Shown here in pieces: positions 61,675 to 64,000 of a DNA stretch of 64,000 nt. The stretch covers positions 1,736,001-1,800,000 of the forward strand of contig OY762308.1 of assembly GCA_963665555.2 (NCBI GenBank), written 5' to 3'. Each line of letters opens with the position of its first letter. Position 1 is the first letter of the stretch. Below the pieces are notes generated by a model that made no database searches, was not told the DNA's origin, and was given only the letters and a program-made list of their open reading frames with translations. The position numbers and the translations under genes were made by a program. This stretch comes from CAXXXW01 sp963665555 (GTDB lineage: Bacteria > Pseudomonadota > Alphaproteobacteria > Thalassobaculales > Thalassobaculaceae).

Positions 61675-62820
61675 TCAGCCGAACAGGCCGATGTCCACCG
61701 GCAGGCGCTTGCGCCCCCAGTCGCCGGGCGGGCCGTCGAACACGCCCGCCATCGCCTCGCCGCAGGACAGGCAGCGGCCCTCGCCGTCGAGCGCCCAGTC
61801 GGAAAGCTCGTACCAGTCGCGCCCGATCGCGCGCGCGCCGCAGGCGTGGCAATAGGACGAGGCCCGGCCGAAGTCGTGCACATTGCCGACATAGGCGTGG
61901 CGCACGCCGTTGCGCCGCGCGACCCGCCGCGCCATGGCGAGCGTTTCGAACGGCGTGCGCGGCTTGTCCAGCATCCGGTAGTCCGGGTGGAAGGCCGAGA
62001 AATGCATCGGCACGTCCGGCCCGAGGTTCTCGACGACCCAGCCGGTCATCTCGTCGATCTCGCGCTCGGAGTCGTTCTCGCCGGGGATCAGCAGGTTCGT
62101 GATCTCGAACCAGACCGATGTCTCGCGCTTCAGGTAGAGCAGCGTGTCCAGCACCGGCCCCAGCCCGCCCTTGGCGACGTCGCGGTAGAACCCGTCGGTA
62201 AACGCCTTCAGGTCCACGTTCGCGGCGTCGATCTTCTCGAAGAACGCCGGCCGCGCCCGGTCGGTCAGGTAGCCGGCGGTGACCGCCACGGTCCGCACGC
62301 CCGCCTCGCGGCAGGCGTCGGCGATGTCGCGCGCGTATTCGTGGAAGATCACCGGGTCGTTGTAGGTGAAGGCGACGGAGCGGCAGCCGAGCCGCCGCGC
62401 CGCCCGGGCGATGGTCTCCGGGCTGGCCCGCGCGCGCATCGCGTCCGTCTCGCGGCTCTTCGAGATGTCGTGGTTCTGGCAGAAATTGCAGGCGAGGTTG
62501 CAGCCGGCGGTCCCGAAGGAAAGCACCGGCGTGCCGGGAAGGAAATGGTTGAGCGGTTTCTTCTCGATCGGATCGACGCAGAAGCCGGAGGACCGCCCGT
62601 AGGTGGTCAGCACGACGGCGCCGCCCTGGCGCGCCCGCACGAAGCACAGGCCGCGCGCGCCCTCCCGCAGCTTGCAGTAACGCGGGCACATCTCGCACCG
62701 GACCCGCCCGTCGTCGAGCGCGGTCCAGAACTCCGTCGGCACGACCGGCCCGCGGCCGGGGGCCGGGGGACCGAACGCCGTATCGGGCCGCGCTTCCGCC
62801 ATCCGCTCCCGCCGCTCCAT
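61675..62820 (-). CDS. amrS: AmmeMemoRadiSam system radical SAM enzyme
   Basis: 381 residues. The radical SAM cluster motif is CNLACNFC (C107, C111, C114) in SFGTAGCNLACNFCQNHDIS. A preceding Cys-rich segment CEMCPRYCKLREGARGLCFVR (42-62) and C-terminal pairs CHACG and CLSCG are typical of AmrS. AmrS genes occur with Memo and AMMECR1 homologues in many bacteria and archaea; the reaction is unknown. Divergent from the Memo-AMMECR1 gene with 45 bp between the starts. A second in-frame ATG lies at 62802. Confidence 0.92.
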   Translation of the reverse strand: MERRERMAEARPDTAFGPPAPGRGPVVPTEFWTALDDGRVRCEMCPRYCKLREGARGLCFVRARQGGAVVLTTYGRSSGFCVDPIEKKPLNHFLPGTPVLSFGTAGCNLACNFCQNHDISKSRETDAMRARASPETIARAARRLGCRSVAFTYNDPVIFHEYARDIADACREAGVRTVAVTAGYLTDRARPAFFEKIDAANVDLKAFTDGFYRDVAKGGLGPVLDTLLYLKRETSVWFEITNLLIPGENDSEREIDEMTGWVVENLGPDVPMHFSAFHPDYRMLDKPRTPFETLAMARRVARRNGVRHAYVGNVHDFGRASSYCHACGARAIGRDWYELSDWALDGEGRCLSCGEAMAGVFDGPPGDWGRKRLPVDIGLFG

Positions 62821-62865
62821 GCTTCCGCGCTTCCTCGCGCGCCGCCTTCATGGTAAAGGTTTCGC

Positions 62866-64000
62866 ATGTCCCTCGATATAGCCCCGGACCGGATTCGCGC
62901 GCCCCGCATGGCCGGGTCCTGGTATCCCGCCGGCCGGGAGGAATGCGCCGCCGTCGTGGAGGCGTGCCTGCGCGCGGGCCGCGCCTCGCCGGTCCCGGAG
63001 CCGAAGGTCGTCGTCGCGCCGCACGCGGGGTTCTCCTACTCCGGCGAGATCGCCGGGACCGCGTTCAAGGGCTTGGCGGCGCGCGCCGGGCGTATCCGGC
63101 GGGTCGTGCTGGTCGGGCCGGCCCACCGCGTCGCCTTCAAGGGGCTGGCGACCACCGGCTCGGACGCCTGGGCGACGCCGCTGGGCGCCGTCCCGGTGGA
63201 CTGGGTCGCGCTGCGCGCGTTGATGGCGCTGCCCGGCTTCGCCGTCATGGACCGGGCGTTCGAGAACGAGCACAGCCTGGAGGTCCACCTCCCCTTCCTG
63301 CAACGCGCCCTCGACGGCTTCTCCATCGTCCCCATCCTGGTGGGCGACGCCGGGACGGGCCTGGTCCGCGAGGCGCTGGAGCGGGTGTGGGGCGGGCCGG
63401 AGACGCTGGTCTCGGTGTCCTCCGACCTGTCGCATTTCCTCGACTACGACGCCGCCCGCGCCCTCGACGGCGCGACCGCGCGCCATATCGAACTGCTGGC
63501 CCACGACAGGATCGACGCCAGCGGCGCCTGCGGCCATCGCGCGCTGGCCGGCGCGCTGTCCCTCGCGCGGAGCCGCGACCTGCGGGCGACCGGCCTCGAC
63601 ACGCGCAATTCCGGCGACACGAGCGGGCGGCGCGACCGGGTGGTGGGCTACGGCGCCTTCGCGCTGGAGCACGCCGCCTCGGCGCGCCTGCCGGACGACG
63701 ACCGCCGGCGGCTGCTCGACGCGGCGCGCTACGCGCTGCGCTTCGGGGCGGAGCACGGCCGCGAGCCGAGGGCGAGCCTGGGCGGCGGCCTGCCGGCGTC
63801 GCTCACGGCGCACCGGGCGAGCTTCGTGTCGCTCGAGGCCGGCGGGAAGCTCAGGGGCTGCGTCGGTTCGGTCGTCGCCCACCGGCCGCTGCTGCTCGAC
63901 GTCATCTCCAACGCCTGGAAGGCCGGGTTCGCGGACAAGCGCTTCCCGCCCCTGACGGTCGAGGAACTGTCCGGGATCGAGCTGGAGGTCAGCGTGCTGT
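62866..64000 (+). CDS. Memo-AMMECR1 fusion protein (AmmeMemoRadiSam A/B; runs off the window)
   Basis: At least 378 residues, truncated by the window edge. Memo domain (about 10-270): MAGSWYPAGREECAAVVEACL, VVVAPHAGFSYSGEIAG, VLVGPAHRVAF, ENEHSLEVHLPFLQRAL and SSDLSHFLDYDAARALD, with the metal-binding His residues in place. The AMMECR1 domain begins near 280 (LLDAARYALRFGAEHG) and shows the hallmark KLRGCVGS, then AFADKRFPPLTVEELSGIELEVSVL up to the edge. The two domains are separate proteins in many organisms but fused in some bacteria. Function unknown. It shares the intergenic control region with amrS. Confidence 0.9.
   Translation, partial: MSLDIAPDRIRAPRMAGSWYPAGREECAAVVEACLRAGRASPVPEPKVVVAPHAGFSYSGEIAGTAFKGLAARAGRIRRVVLVGPAHRVAFKGLATTGSDAWATPLGAVPVDWVALRALMALPGFAVMDRAFENEHSLEVHLPFLQRALDGFSIVPILVGDAGTGLVREALERVWGGPETLVSVSSDLSHFLDYDAARALDGATARHIELLAHDRIDASGACGHRALAGALSLARSRDLRATGLDTRNSGDTSGRRDRVVGYGAFALEHAASARLPDDDRRRLLDAARYALRFGAEHGREPRASLGGGLPASLTAHRASFVSLEAGGKLRGCVGSVVAHRPLLLDVISNAWKAGFADKRFPPLTVEELSGIELEVSVL

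Overview
This window is about 64 kb of very GC-rich DNA, roughly 70-75% GC outside a few islands. Genes are tightly packed, many start codons are GTG, and many neighbouring genes overlap by 4 bp. The protein content points to an alphaproteobacterium: a str-S10-spc ribosomal run ending in secY-adk, a short-form adenylate kinase, a DUF1285 protein, and a corrinoid protein / DUF1638 / Virulence_fact cluster. I cannot place it below class with confidence. No tRNA, rRNA, CRISPR array, transposase or integrase was recognised.

Layout. 1-1.6 kb: 3' part of a haloalkane dehalogenase gene and a glutathione S-transferase. 1.6-8.3 kb (minus): MoxR ATPase, DUF58, BatA/DUF4159 and a large membrane protein, a probable envelope-stress or BatI-like operon. 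8.4-10.8 kb (plus): DUF1285, NUDIX CoA pyrophosphatase-like protein and CCA-adding enzyme. 10.8-26.6 kb (minus): 27 translation and secretion genes in one run, rpsL-rpsG-fusA-tuf, rpsJ to rpsQ, then rplN to secY-adk. It is neither preceded by rpoBC nor followed by rpsM-rpsK-rpoA-rplQ. 27.1-31.2 kb (plus): rpmI-rplT-pheS-pheT. 31.2-32.7 kb (minus): a metallophosphatase and a hicAB toxin-antitoxin pair. 32.9-37.7 kb: a PhyH-type dioxygenase, a PAP2 phosphatase / glycosyltransferase / dehydrogenase operon, and an AHL-lactonase-like enzyme. 37.7-42.2 kb (minus): a TauD dioxygenase, thrS, infC (apparently starting at AUC) and hemH. 42.3-51.4 kb: catabolic enzymes (amidase, tartronate-semialdehyde-reductase-like, SDR, LLM monooxygenase, quinone reductase), an Asp-box propeller protein, vapBC and a tandem duplication of an antitoxin fragment plus the 5' end of the SDR gene. 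51.5-52.5 kb: an AT-richer NYN nuclease gene with a structured leader. 52.6-57.8 kb: a Dpp/Opp-type ABC importer. 57.9-61.0 kb: a corrinoid one-carbon cluster interrupted by a two-gene AT-richer cassette. 61.2-64 kb: cytochrome c' and the divergent AmmeMemoRadiSam pair.

How the parts work together. About half of the window is the protein-synthesis core. The usual superoperon has been cut at three places: before rpsL, after adk, and between infC and rpmI. The other half is accessory oxidative and hydrolytic catabolism typical of a heterotroph that scavenges small organic compounds, with small toxin-antitoxin and orphan cassettes at the seams. The most unusual points are the AUC start of infC, the two-gene DUF1828/1829 cassette spliced into the corrinoid operon with 3-bp spacings, the alternative-pairing leader of the NYN gene, and the decaying antitoxin/SDR duplication.
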